NCBI GenBank assembly: GCA_030015575.1
Contig: JASDDO010000028.1
Span: 28,313,154-28,377,153, forward strand
Length of the DNA stretch: 64,000 nt
DNA from: Agapanthus africanus
Lineage: Eukaryota; Streptophyta; Magnoliopsida; Asparagales; Amaryllidaceae
Direction: 5' to 3'
The notes under the pieces are model-generated. The model did not search any database, was not told where the DNA came from, and saw only the letters and a program-made list of their open reading frames with translations. The position numbers and the translations under genes were made by a program. This document shows, in pieces, positions 32,880 to 45,200 of this stretch. Within the stretch, counting starts at the first letter, position 1. The number at the start of each line of letters is the position of its first letter.

Positions 32880-34741
32880 TGTTAAATATGTATGCCCTAG
32901 AGGCCTGTATTGTATAAGATGCTAGGCATGTATTTGTATAGAAACAATCTTTGCTCGAAATGATAGTATGTTATCTGGTTTATTTTTATTTTAACGTGTG
33001 ATGTGTTGTATTTCATATCTTATATACATGTTTATGAAGCCCTTAGGATTATGCTTGACTACCAGGATTATGATGTAGATCATACTAGTGGGGCATGAGC
33101 AGTCTAAAAGCATATCCTTTAATAGTTCCTGGTCGAGGGTATATCGAGACAGGGCATCGATATTACCAGAGTAGACTAGTGTGTACGTTTCTTGACCCTA
33201 GGGCGATGGTTGATCCCTCAACCATTGGTGTTTGACATCAAAGATTATACACATGTGATCATTGGAGAATGGGTACACCGAACAGGACTCGCCGAGAACT
33301 CCTAGATGGTATATGTACCTATTGTCAGATAGCAGTTCTCTGGTGACACTTGTACATGTTTGCAAACAGGTGGATTTTGAGTACAGTCCCGAATCACATG
33401 GAGGCGGTGAGCGATAGGAGAAGCTTCGTCTCTCCCGGTATAGGGAGTTGATGTCGCGCTATGCTTGATCGGCCATAACAGCAAATCCCTGGCCAGGGTT
33501 GTCGAGATTTACTAATAAGAGTTATTAGTAGTTTCTCGAACCGTTATGAGCCATACATCAGCATGACTTATAAAGTTACTGGGGTCTGACATTTACCACC
33601 CATAGACTTCATATGCGACGTATCATACGAAGAGACCGGACTGTATGGTAAGTACTGCTTATAGGCTTGTTGGGGTTGGGATGAGTTCGCTTGTCGGCCA
33701 CCTTTTCATCATGTACCTGGGTAGCCGTTACGCATAACTAGTGCCGCTGACGTGCTTGTGGTTAAATCCACTGCCAGCATACTTTTGAGTCTTTAGAGTC
33801 CCACACAGAGGGTTCCCTGGTTCAGGCAAAAGATGTAGATGCCATAAGTTGTTACGGAAGGGTTTTGATCATGTTCGTGTACTGGCTACAGGAATGATAA
33901 TCGGAAGGATAATACTGGTAGGCTTTGGTTTAAACCGGATACCGGTATTATATTATTGGATTATTTGTATTCGTATTTTTCGGAATACCAATACGGGTAT
34001 ACTTATACGGTATACGGTGAGGGGTATTCTTGTAATTGTACAAGAGCACATTCTAGAAGGAGACACCTCATAATAGGATTTTTATTTTGTGAAAATAAAA
34101 ATATGAGGTGGAATTTGGAGAATTGTCAAAGCATGGATGAAGGAATGGCTCATTGTATTTTTTATTCATTTGGGATTACTATTGAAGTAAGGTGCATTAT
34201 TTTGGGGGAGAAAATACATACTTCAATAATTTTTCTATGAGCCATATCATTTTTTCCATGGTTGATTTTTTCATTCTCACTCCCATCTTCTCTCTCCAAA
34301 TTATCTCCTTCTTCAGCCTCTAAGCTTTACCCTTCACATGAGTTGTGAATCAAAAGCTTAGGCATAAAATAATCCACTAGTTCATCTTTACATCATCTAA
34401 GTAGTCATTTCTAGCATACTTGACTTCATAGTTAAGTCTTGTGAAGAGTTTGAAACTTGTTCCAAAGCTCTCGGGTAGATCATCTACGTCTTAAAGATGA
34501 CCGGAGATCGAGGTCATTGCAACCATCCAAGGAGCCTAAGAGTCGCATCCAAAAGAAGACCCGAAGGACGATTCACTAGGTATAACCCCCTATCATAGTA
34601 GGTAACAACTCTAGATAGGGTTTCTAGTTATGGTTTAGCACAAGATCTAGGGTTAAAAGTGGGTGTTGCATGCAAGAAAATTTTCGTTTGCCACTTCTGC
34701 CTCCTCACAAGTGTTGTGAGGGTGTGCAACATCCACTAACA
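32880..34741 (+). repeat. 3' LTR of the full-length Angela element (1862 bp)
   Basis: Starts TGTTAAATATG and ends CACTAACA, followed by the TSD copy GTGTG. About 85 bp relative to the 5' LTR are missing near 33357. Confidence 0.93.
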
Positions 34742-34746
34742 GTGTG

Positions 34747-36319
34747 TCTGTTCTTGTCTTAAACGAGTCAATTCAAGAATGTATATGTGTATGTTTAAAT
34801 CTATCCTAAGTGTTAGTATTTATGTTCAAGTAAATTTATTAGGGTTAAAATTGGTTAGTAGTGTTAGAATTAGTCTTGTACTTTTCTTTTGTCATTCTTA
34901 AAATGATGTTGGGATAAAAGAAGGTAGCGGTGATTAAGAGGACATAGAAATGGGGTTTGCAAGTTTAAGCAAGTTTTCCAACGCTAAATCCATTCCTAGT
35001 GCTCCTTTCCCTTCCGCTAGGTGCGCTTATTTCCAACTCTAGGCCAAACATCCACAACCATGTATCCAATTAAGTCACAACTACATGTCACGTTGTAGTG
35101 TGCCCAAAGGACTTCTCGACTTAGGTCGCGGCTATATGTCACGTATAGCGCGCCTAAGTGAGGGGGTTGTGTTTGTTTGGTCTAGGTTCGTTTTAGGATA
35201 TTTGGCAAAGAGAAACACAAGGGATTTTTCCGTTCCTCATATTAACCTTCCTTAGCCCCTAACAAGTGTGGAAATTATTCACACATTTAAATGAAAATAA
35301 AAACAAAGGAAGAAGGAAGAAAAGAAAGAAAGGAAAATACGGTTTTACAAATGATAGCAAGCTAACTGTTTGGGTCCTCACCTAAGCAAGGAACTCCATA
35401 AAGTATCATGGCTTGAGAAAAATACGGATAAGAAAAAAAGAAAAAGACAACAAGAAATAACAACAACTACTTAACAACAAAAAATAAAATTACACCAGAA
35501 ATTAAAATTACAAGACAAGAAAATAAAGTTACAAGTTAAATAAAAACCCCCATCTTCATTGATTTTCCACTCAAGAGCTCTCACTACACTTTCATAGATA
35601 ATAGATGAAGAAGAAGAAGAAATACAAACTAATCTACCCTAAATCCTAACAAAGAAGAAGACATCCCTACAATGGCTCAAAACTGGAGTATTTATAGGCA
35701 GAGAACTGAAACCCTAGACCCATTATCTGAGCCCTGATACAATTACCAAAATACCCCCAAAACACGGTCCGAAGATAACACGTGTCGGCCGTGGAACCGC
35801 CGCAAAAATGGCCTATTGGCTGCGGTTCCGCGGCGCTTTAGAGGTATTGGTTTGTCGTTTTCTCTGGGTTTCCTTGTGTTGCTATTTTCTTATGTTTGAC
35901 ACGTCCCAATTTGCAAAATGATTCCAAATTTTCTTCAGATTTCCAATAGTCCAAAATGGATTCACTTTTAATTCATTTGACTTTTATCTCTTTCGAGCTC
36001 CGCGCACCCATTGAATCTTGTGCTGCCCCTCTCGTGCTCTGTGCTTGACCAAGACACGAATGACCACTATTTTTCGCCTTGTCTCTTGAACTGGTAAGCG
36101 GCATTGGGCGGATGCGGATAACTGGAACCCGGCTTTTATCTGTCTGTGGCAGATGTTCTAGATTTTAGTGTAATTGTGGAGATTTTTTATGATTTGCGTT
36201 ATTTTGGACTAGAAACCTGTAACCTGTAAATATATAGCAAACACGGATCAAAATCACCTGCCTATAAACAAACGAGCAGAAGAATGTGCGGTATTAAATG
36301 CAATATTCTGGTATGAACA
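34747..36319 (-). repeat. gypsy 3' LTR, right piece
   Basis: Continues the 24563-24683 piece after the Angela insertion and matches 40664-42236 to the end (GGTATGAACA). On the minus strand this is the LTR start TGTTCATACC. A minus-strand TATA box lies at 35689-35696. The hairpin arms GCCGTGGAACCGC and GCGGTTCCGCGGC lie at 35788-35800 and 35822-35834. Confidence 0.92.
35689..35696 (-). promoter_or_regulatory. TATA box in gypsy LTR
   Basis: Minus strand TATAAATA in a CTGCCTATAAATACTCC context, conserved at 41606-41613 and, less exactly, 56828-56835. Likely the LTR promoter. Confidence 0.65.
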
Positions 36320-36334
36320 AATACCCCCAAAATT
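36320..36334 (-). promoter_or_regulatory. gypsy polypurine tract
   Basis: The minus strand reads TTTTGGGGGTATT immediately before the 3' LTR start. Confidence 0.75.
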
Positions 36335-38189
36335 ATCTTTTGCTCGTCCCGAGCAAAACCATGTATTCACAAAAATTCCTAAGCTCACTTTCGTCGGCAT
36401 CATGGTTGCACTTAGTGTGTGTAACAAAACGTTAAACCTCTAGGTGTCCCTAATAGGATGAGTGATGGCTCCTGATGGTTTTCAGCGGATAATATCTACA
36501 AAATCCCTTCAAGCTAGTTTCATAAGTTAACGTCGATTCTACTCCTACGGTTTAGTATCAAAGTTAGAAATTCTATCATTCTAAATTAGAAAATATCCAT
36601 CCCTTATTTTTTCACGCCTCTTATTTATTTAACCCAAGATCCTATACGTTTTGACAGTTTAGAAAGATCTCAGTTTCTCTTGAGTTTTCTTTCTAAAGCG
36701 CGGTATCTAATCCGGAATTTTTATCAACTTTACGGAAAACATACGTCTTATTCTTTATTCCTATCTTTCCTCCAAACATTGATCATATACCCCCTACGTG
36801 TGTGTAAAATTTCACCCCTACACTTAAGAATTCAATTCAAGTTATAGTACACTTTCCCTAATACCTAATACTACTTCTTTTCATTAATGATGGATGAATT
36901 TGCTCACACATCTTTCATGCAACTATTAATGCTTCTTAAGGAACTAACTGCCAATTACTGAATGTGTGAGCTTAAAGCGTAAACAGTAGTTTTCAGGTAT
37001 TGAAAAAAAAATTCTTTATTTTTCTTTTCCTTTCAAGACCGGATATATTTTTCAATGATGCTCTTTTGGTGGTTAATTTTAAATACCGTTTTTTCTTTCA
37101 TACTAGGATTTCAAGCAAGAGTATTTCTAGGTATCCTCTACTATCCCAAGTTTCAATGTGCGTGTAAGTGCAATTTGTAGGGTATATATTTTCTGAATTT
37201 GGACTTAAAAATAAGAACTATCTTTCAGACTTATTTTTCAATAAATCTTTCAATACTTTCCCTTCATCTCAACTTTACTCAAGAACTGAACTCAAAATTA
37301 CCTACTTCTAAAAAAACAGCAAGCGCGTATATTTACCAAGGTTAAATAGAAGGAGCATTATTTTTAGGGTTTTCAACTTCTAAGCCTAAGATTTAGTTAA
37401 TTCTAACGTTTCAACTAAATTTTCGGAATAAAAATCTAAGTTACCCTACTAGCTAACTTGACAACAAATTTTTTATATTTTTGTAAAAAAAATTGATTTT
37501 TGTGGGTTTTTAAATAAGTATGCAAATGCAAATGCAAAATATACACATGAATGTAAAGATAGAAAGCTTACCGAGCACACTCCCAAACATAAACTTGACA
37601 GTGCCCTTACTGTCATGCTACACCAAGGGGATCAAAATCATCGGTGCTCCCCTATTTTTTTGTTTTGTTTTTTTCATAAAAGGAAAATCAAAAAAAATAT
37701 ATATACACAAAAATGGCCCCTCCCCCTCCCCCAAAACTTAAGAGAAACAGTGTTTTCACTGTTTAAGCGATGATGTTCAGGGTTAGGGGGGAGAGAAAAG
37801 TTTCAATCTATACAAGGCCTTACACAGGCCGAAAGTTAACACCAACCATTCAAAATTTTTATCGTGATAATGCAGTGGTTGGTGAAAGAAGGCGTAGAGA
37901 AAAGAAATGGAGAATACACGAGACCGTATATGGATGGAAGCGGGATACGGTCTCGGTAGAGAAGATAAACGGCGGAGGGGAAAAAGAAATGGAACACGAA
38001 CTTGAGGGTGGAAATGGAGTAAATAAATTAGTACAATTTGTAATGATCGAATTGAAAAAATGGATTGTACTAATCTATCAACATGTCGAGAAATGGGGTC
38101 AAACCTCTCAAGATTCATGAGAAAACATGGGCCAAACGGATTTGGTAAACCAGACGTAGAAAATGAAGGTGATACGGTGGCTCGCGAAG
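36335..38189 (-). other. gypsy interior, no gene seen
   Basis: Contains a CTCGTCCCGAG palindrome near 36348 and AT-rich sequence. Small plus-strand ORFs at 37520 and 37770 and a minus ORF at 37783 have no recognisable motif. No protease, RT, RNase H or integrase block was found on either strand. Confidence 0.6.
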
Positions 38190-39481
38190 TGGGAACGATG
38201 GAAAGAATAGAGGGAAGTGATTAAGGAATGGTATCGGTTAAAGGTTCAGGAGGGTGTACACAGTCAATGAAAGGGACAAGATGAATTGGAAAATCCGACT
38301 CATCTAGTAAAATTGCTTCATCTTTAATGTTATTCTCAAAATTCTTCTCAAAATTCAGCTCATCCATGCATTCATCATCAATTTCAGACACATATGGGGT
38401 TCGGGAAAAACAGTTAATGGTTCGGGATGATGTCCATATGGAAGTGAAAGGACATGATGAATCGGTGAGAAAAACTCATCCAAAACTACGGGTTCATCAT
38501 CCAAAATATTCCCAGCGTCGATATCCTCAATCAAGTGAAAGTTAAATTTCTCAGACACCTCATCAAAAGCATGGATTTCAATCAACTAGAGTGGAGGTGT
38601 AGAGATCAACGGGATTGGCATTGGTTTCACTTGAATTGGACCCTTCACAATCGGGCAAATCAAACACTACAAAGTCGTACAACTCATTAAACATTCTATT
38701 TTCAATTGGTGAATCATTTGGGATACTCGATAGACTTTCGAAACTGGAGTTGTGGAATTCAATTTGAAACAGGTAGGTTTGATTTTGAAGGATGTACTGC
38801 TCACTCTCACCACTCAAATTCACAAACTGTCCAATCGCCACATCATATATTGGAAAATTCGGAGCTAGTTGGAAACTAGCTACTGGTTCGTTAGGTTGTA
38901 TGAGGGCGGCCATGGACGCATTCAAATCCATCATCTGTTGGCACTACACTACCCGAAATTCTTCTAATGACTATTCAAGACTAGACATGGGTTGTGAAGG
39001 GGTTTCAGTAAATGATTCAAACTCATTTGGATATATGAAACTCCCAAATGGCTGTTCAGAAGAAATGTCTAGAGGAGGTATAAAAGTTGGGTAGGATTGA
39101 TAGGAATCGAATAATTGGATAGGATTAGGATCAACATTATGATAAGAAGGTGATTGGAATCGTTGATCAAAAGAATTCGAAGTGGTGAAAGGAGTGAATG
39201 ATCGGTTACGAGATTGTTCGATTCCGTTGGAAATGGACATGGGTCTTGGAGTCGGAACATGACTCTCAAAAGGGGTATTAACATAAGAAGGCGGGGGAAG
39301 TTGAAACAGTTGATACGAAGTGGATTGCGGAGTCTAATTGTTTGTCCTAGACGCGTCTATCCGATCTCTCAATGAAATTTTGGGCATGGATGGATCGTTG
39401 GCCAAAACAAGAACCATATGAAGAAATGTCTGGTTGTGGGTACCAAAATTCAGTAAGAGTTGGTCGTTTTGGGGTACCCAT
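38190..39481 (-). pseudogene. unknown protein of the non-autonomous gypsy element, broken
   Basis: On the minus strand a degenerate frame begins with ATG at 39479-39481. It can be followed through several frame changes (39240-38971, 38934-38578, 38585-38355) to about 38190. The composition is rich in Ser, Pro, Phe, Tyr and Asn at first, then a short helical stretch (MMDLNASMAALIQ), then an acidic tail. It lies where gag would be in an autonomous element, but no zinc knuckle or enzyme motif is visible, so the function is unknown. It may be a highly diverged gag. Stops and shifts make it non-functional here. Confidence 0.45.
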
Positions 39482-40434
39482 GTTATGAAAAGGTACGGAG
39501 GGAGGAAAGTGGGTGAGTTTTTATAAATTTTTGTTTTTTTTTTTGGAGTTTTTGAAATTGTTTGTTTGGTTTTAGAAAAAATACGGAATCATGGGACTAA
39601 ACTTTATACAAGCATAATCACAATCACAATATGCACAAACAACACCTAGAGCTATGGTCTTCAAAGTCCAACTAGACCACTCATAGACTTCCAAGCGACA
39701 AGTTGCAGGATAACCCTCGAATCGCCTCTTCACTGCCAATTGTGACCAGGTAAGCATAAATGAGGTAAAGAGGGTTCCGCTCACGAATCACCGTGAGATG
39801 GGTCTTTTAAAATTACCTCCTCACTTGTCTAGCCTAGGCACCACAAAGTTAAGTTTAGATAAACGACCGATTCCCCGCAACCTTCACTTGTCCTAAATAA
39901 GCGTGACAAGTCCTTATAGGTTTGGTCTACATATTTTTTTATTAACTCAAGGTAACGCGTATGCATTTTGTGATTTGTGGGGTCTTAAGAAGGGTGATGA
40001 AATCCCCACCCAATTTTAATTGTTGTTATAGCCCCTTAATGTCCGTATTATTATATGCAAAGCGGTAAACAAACAAAATCTAAAACAACAAAAAATTTAT
40101 TTGGCGGTGGCGCAATCTGTGCAAATAAACCTGCAGAAAATACAGTTCAGTGGAGTTCACAGAGGGGTTTAGAGAAAAGAGAAGGGGTGTAAAAAAATTG
40201 GGCTCAAAAGCCAAAATATGACCGCGGAACCGCCGCAAAACCCTAGCTTTGACCGCGGTTCCACGGTCAAAAAGTTGATTTGGGGCTTCTCCTTTGGTCC
40301 CTGCACTACCCTTGTTCTTTTCTCTAAAATAAAATACTCTGTTTATTTATTTGATTACTGTACTTGCTCCAGATAGCCTGCACACTTGCACACAAAAAAT
40401 ATCAAAAATAACAATAATGTTTTTATTATATTTA

Positions 40435-40468
<34 letters not shown>

Positions 40469-40521
40469 CACACACAAAAAGAATATTAACCCAAATGACA
40501 AGAAAGAAAATATGTTACCGT
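39482..40521 (-). other. gypsy leader region, no gene seen
   Basis: Holds hairpin arms GACCGCGGAACCGC (40220-40233) and GCGGTTCCACGGTC (40255-40268). A self-complementary microsatellite of GT, AT and AC dinucleotides lies at 40435-40477. The short ORFs around 40351-40679 read through the microsatellite and are not genes. Confidence 0.6.
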
Positions 40522-40540
40522 ATCCCCGGCAACGACGCCA
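40522..40540 (-). promoter_or_regulatory. gypsy primer binding site (tRNA-Asp)
   Basis: The minus strand reads TGGCGTCGTTGCCGGGGAT. This matches the complement of the plant tRNA-Asp 3' end except for one C-to-T change, and lies two bases after the 5' LTR. Confidence 0.88.
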
Positions 40541-40542
40541 TT

Positions 40543-42236
40543 TGATTGAAGCAGAAACTCGCGTTCCGCTTGTTCTATTTATTCTACTTACCGCAATCAA
40601 GACGGTATCGCTTTGCAGCCAGCCGATTGAGTACGGGTCGATCCGCGGGGAGATAGTTGTATGCCCGTTCTTGTCTTAGACGAGTCAATTCAAGAATGTA
40701 TATGTGTATGTTCAAATCTATCCTAAGTGTTCGTATTTATATTCAAGTAAACTTGTTAGGATTAAGGTTGGTTAGTAGAGTTAGAATTAGTTTTGTGCTT
40801 TTCTTTTGCCATTCTTAAAATGATGTTGGGATAAAAGAAAGTAGCGGGAATTAAGAGGACATAGGAATGGGTTTTGCGAGTTTAAGCAAGCTTTCCAACA
40901 CTAAATCCATTCCTAGTGGCCCTTGTCCTTTCGCTATGTGCGCTTATTTTCAACCCTAGGCCAAACACCCACAACCATGTATCCAATTAAGTCACAACTA
41001 CATGTCATGTTATAGTGCGCCCAAAAGACTTCTCGACTTAGGTCGCGGCTGTATATCACGTATAGCGCGCCTAAGTGAGGGGGTTGTATTTGTTTGGTCT
41101 AGGTTCATTTTAGGATATTTGGCGAAGAGAAACATAACGGATTTTTCCGTCCCTCATACTAACCTTCCTTAGCCCCTAACAAGTGTGGAAATTATTCACA
41201 CATTTAAATGAAAATAAAAACAAAACAAGAAGGAAGTAAAGAAAGAAAGGAAAATACGGTTTTACAAATGATAGCAAGCTAACTACTTGGGCTCTCATCT
41301 AAGTAAGGAACTCCATAGAGTATCATGGCTTGAGAAAAATACGGATAAGAAGAAAAGAAAAAGACAACAAGAAATAACAACAACTACTTAACAATAATAA
41401 GTAAAATTACACTAGGAATTAAAATTACAATACAAGATAATAAAGTTACAAGTTAAATAAAAACCCTCATCTTCATTGATTTTCCACTCAAGAGCTCTCA
41501 CTACATTTTCATGGAGAATAGATGAAGAAGAAGAAGAAATGCAAACTAATCTACATTAAATCCTAACAAAGAAGAAGACATCCCGACAATGGCTCAAAAC
41601 TGGAGTATTTATAGGCAGTGAACTGAACCCCTAGATCCATTCTCTGAGCCCTAATACAATTACCAAAATACCCTCAAAACACGGTCCAAAGATGACACGT
41701 GTCGGCCGCGGAACCGCCGCAAAAATGGCCTATTGGCCGCGGTTCCGCACTGCTTTAGAGGTCTTGGTTTGTCGTTTTCTCCGGGGTTCCTTGTGTTGCT
41801 ATTTTCTTATGTTTGACACGTCCCAATTTGCAAAATGATTCCAAAATTTCTTCAAATTTCTAATAGTCCAAAATGGCTTCACTTTTAATTCATTTGACTT
41901 TTATCTCTTTCGAACTCCGCGCACCCGTTGAATCTTGTGCTGCCACTCTCGTGCTCTGCGCTTGACCAAGACACGAATGACCAATGTTTTTCGTCTTGTC
42001 TCTTGAACTGGTAACCGGCACTGGACGGATGTGGATGACCGAAACCCGGCTTTTATCTGTCTGTGGCAGATTTTCTGGATTTTGGCGTAACTGTGAAGAT
42101 TTTGTATGATTTGCGTTATTTTGGACTAGAAACATGTAACCTGTAAATATATAGCAAATACGGATCAAAAGCACCTGCCTATAAACAAACGAGCAGAAGA
42201 ATGGACGGTATTAAATGCAATATTCTGGTATAAACA
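40543..42236 (-). repeat. gypsy 5' LTR (1694 bp), intact
   Basis: On the minus strand it starts TGTTTATACC and ends TTCAATCA. It preserves the undisturbed target GTATG (40659-40663) of the Angela element that split the other LTR. Minus-strand TATA box at 41606-41613. Hairpin arms GCCGCGGAACCGC (41705-41717) and GCGGTTCCGC (41739-41748). ORF 41890-42174 is not a gene. Confidence 0.93.
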
Positions 42237-42241
42237 TGGTT

Positions 42242-45200
42242 TACACAAATGGTTCCATTTTCAACGCACTTCCGAACGAAGTGATAGTCATGAGCAATGT
42301 GCTTCATCTGAGAGTGGAAAACTGGGTTTACACTAAGATAGGTAGGCTCAGTGTTATCACAGTATAGAGAAGGTGCTTTACGTAGAAATACCTTGAGTAC
42401 ATATAGAAGATTTTTCACCTAAAGTACTTCAGCCATGGCATTCACAAGTGTTTTATATTCAGCTTCGGAGGAGAATCGATAAATAGTTTTTTGTCGAGCC
42501 GATTTCCATGATATGGGATTCGTACCTAGATAGAGAATGTAATCAGTTGTGAAACAACCGTCATCATGACTTCCATCCCAGTCAGAGTCACTGAAGGTCT
42601 GAAGTGTCAGAGGAGATCGTCGGCGGAGGTAAAAACCATGATGTATCGTAACTTTGAGGTAACGAAGAACATGTTAGAAAACCGTCCAGTGAAGTTCTGT
42701 AGGAAAGTGCATGAATTGGGAGAGGCGGTTGACGGAAAAGGAAACGTCAGGCCGAGTGAGAGAGAAGTATTGAAGAGCACTAACTAGCTAACGGTAAGGC
42801 GTAGGATCGACATAAGAAGACCCGTCATGGCGAAGTAAAAGAGTGGTATTACACATTGGAGTGGTAACTTCTTTAGCTCCTTCCATGAAGAAATTTTCGG
42901 AAGATCGGCGATGCGACGATGCTGAGATAGAAAAAGTCCCTATGTCATTGGAATAGCTTCTACACCAAGAAAGTGATGAAGGTCGCCGAGATCCTTTAGA
43001 GAGAAACGTTGCCAAAGTTTATAAACAAAAGACTGAATAAACTGAAAGTTATTATCGATAGGAATAATATCATCAACATACTCCAAGAAGTAGGCAACTG
43101 TGATTTCCTAGGAGTAGAAGAAAATAGATGTATCCACCAAGGAGTTTGCGAAGCCGGTTTGAAAGGGATAGCCTTTGAGCTCTTGATACCATGTCCTAGA
43201 CGCTTTCTTAAGACCATAGAGAGCTTTCCATAGTTTGAAGACATGGTTAGGTAGAGAGGAGTGGAGGAAAGCTGGTGGTTGAGTCATATACACATATTCA
43301 TGGAGAGTGCCATTGAGAAAAAAATTGTTAATATCAAGTTGACTAAGAGGCCATCCATATGAGAGTGCGATATATAAAACTATCCGTAGTGTTGTCGGCT
43401 TAATAACGGGGCTGAAAGTAGCAGGATAGTTTAGGCCAGGCCATTAGTGGAAGCCTTTGGCCACAAGGCGAGTTTTGTATCGGGCAATGGTGCTATCAGA
43501 GTTTCGCTTGATTTGGAAAACACATATGTAACCTACAAGATTCTGATTTGATTTTGGGAAAAGATCCCATGTTCCGTTCTTCATGATGGAATCAAATTCT
43601 TCGGATATTGTAGCACGCCAGTTGGGATCCTTCACAGCTTGAAATACACAGGTTGATTCAAGGGTTTGGGGTATGGGATGAATAGTGATATGGTTTATAT
43701 ATTGAGAGTTGAACGATTTTCGTTCATTGTTGGTTTGGAAATTTGGGGGTGAAGGAGTAGGGGATAATTATGGATAGGGTAAATGTGATTGAGCGGTTAG
43801 AAAGGTAGGGACGGGTAGGTTGGTGATATTATCAAGATTAGAAGGTGATGATTGTGAAGAGTTAGTAGAGGTGGAGAGGTCGAGGGTATGAGATGTTAAT
43901 GATTGGGGTTTAGTAGGGGTTAGGTTAGGTAAGGTGGGTAGGATGTAAAGCTTGGTAGGTTGGATATACGTGATTGGTTGCGATGGTGCACCACGGGAGA
44001 CCAAATCTTGCGGAAGAGCCTCTTGATGTATACTATATACCTGCATAGGAAAATTGGTTTCGACAAATTTAATATGATGAGAAATGTAAATTTTATGAGT
44101 GACAGGATCTGGACATTTATACGCAGATTGAGATGTTTGAATAATCTAGAAAAATGCAGAGAGTGGATTTATGTTGGAATTTGGAGGAGGTGTATGACCT
44201 TAACCAAGGATAGTAAAGACACCCAAAAATCTTGAGATGTTTGTAATTTGGTGGACGTTAAAATAATTTTTCAAATGGAGATTGGAAGCTAAAAACCGGT
44301 GTGGGAAGAAAATTTATGAGATAAACAGCGGTTTGAAAAGCTTGACTCCAATACTTAGAGAGAAGTGGGGCCGTATGTAAGAGTGTGATACCGGTTTCAA
44401 CAACATGACGATGGCGACGTTCTGATGTGTCATTGTGTTCAGGGGTGTGGAAGAGTGGTAAGATGAGAGACACCATAAGAGGTGAAGATGGAGACAAGAG
44501 ATGTGTATTCACCGTCATTATCAAAATATGTTGATATGAGCAGTATTTGAAAATATTTTTCGACAAGATTTTTGAATTGGGGAAAGATAGTTGCAGCATC
44601 AGATTTACGTCTTATAGGGTAAATCCATATGTATTTTGTGTAATATTCAACAAAAATTACGTAATAACGAAAACCATCATACGAAAATTCATATGGTCCC
44701 CAAATATCAGTGTAAATTAATCGCAAAGGTTTAGAAGAACGAAGGAAATTTTCAGAAAAAGAAAGTTTATGACTTTTATTGCAATCACACGAATTACATT
44801 AAAAATTATTAACTACTGAGACATTAGACAATAACTTATTTCTCTTAACGACTGACTAAAAGATTCGGATGGAGGGATGACCAAGACGATAGTGCCACTC
44901 ACGTATTTCAGAATTGGAAGTAGCATGAATTTAAGGTTAGATGGAGGGTGGTAAGTAGTAAACATCATTATAACTATTCCCGCGAAGAAGAGGCGGCCCC
45001 ATGCGAAGATCCTTCACCAAAAATTTAAGAGAAAAAACTCAAGTGAGATTTTATTTTATTTGCAAAATTTAGCAACAAAAATTATATTTTGAGTAATAAA
45101 TAGCGCACAAAGGACATTATCTAAAAAAAGAGTTTTTAGGGTGAGTTCAGTATTGTGTTGCCGATGTGAGAAATTTTCAAATATGAACCATCACCTATGT

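Larger units (their letters stand above)
24684..34741 (+). mobile_element. full-length Angela/BARE-like copia element
   Basis: LTRs at 24684-26616 and 32880-34741 begin TGTTAGATATG/TGTTAAATATG and end CACTAACA. A tRNA-iMet-type primer site follows the first and a polypurine tract precedes the second. Flanking 5-mers GTATG (24679-24683) and GTGTG (34742-34746) differ by one base; the empty site at 40659 is GTATG. All gag-pol domains are present but interrupted, and the RT catalytic motif is changed. A 2.3 kb leader precedes gag, as in BARE-1. Confidence 0.95.
24563..42236 (-). mobile_element. non-autonomous gypsy element (tRNA-Asp primed, Athila/Tat-like)
   Basis: Minus-strand element with two direct LTRs, each 1694 bp once the inserted copia element and its TSD are removed. 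A primer site complementary to the tRNA-Asp 3' end lies 2 bp inside the 5' LTR, and a polypurine tract adjoins the 3' LTR. The TSD is perfect, TGGTT (24558-24562 and 42237-42241). Use of tRNA-Asp is known for Athila elements; no protease, RT or integrase is present in the 4.2 kb interior, so it must depend on a partner for movement. It inserted into RNase H of the host copia element. Confidence 0.9.

Noticed and set aside
37770-38120. Opposed 116- and 111-codon ORFs
   Set aside because: They lie within the gypsy interior, overlap on both strands and show no recognisable domain.
40435-40477. GT/AT/AC microsatellite considered as a hairpin regulatory element
   Set aside because: Simple dinucleotide expansion; self-complementarity follows automatically. 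ORFs through it are artefacts.
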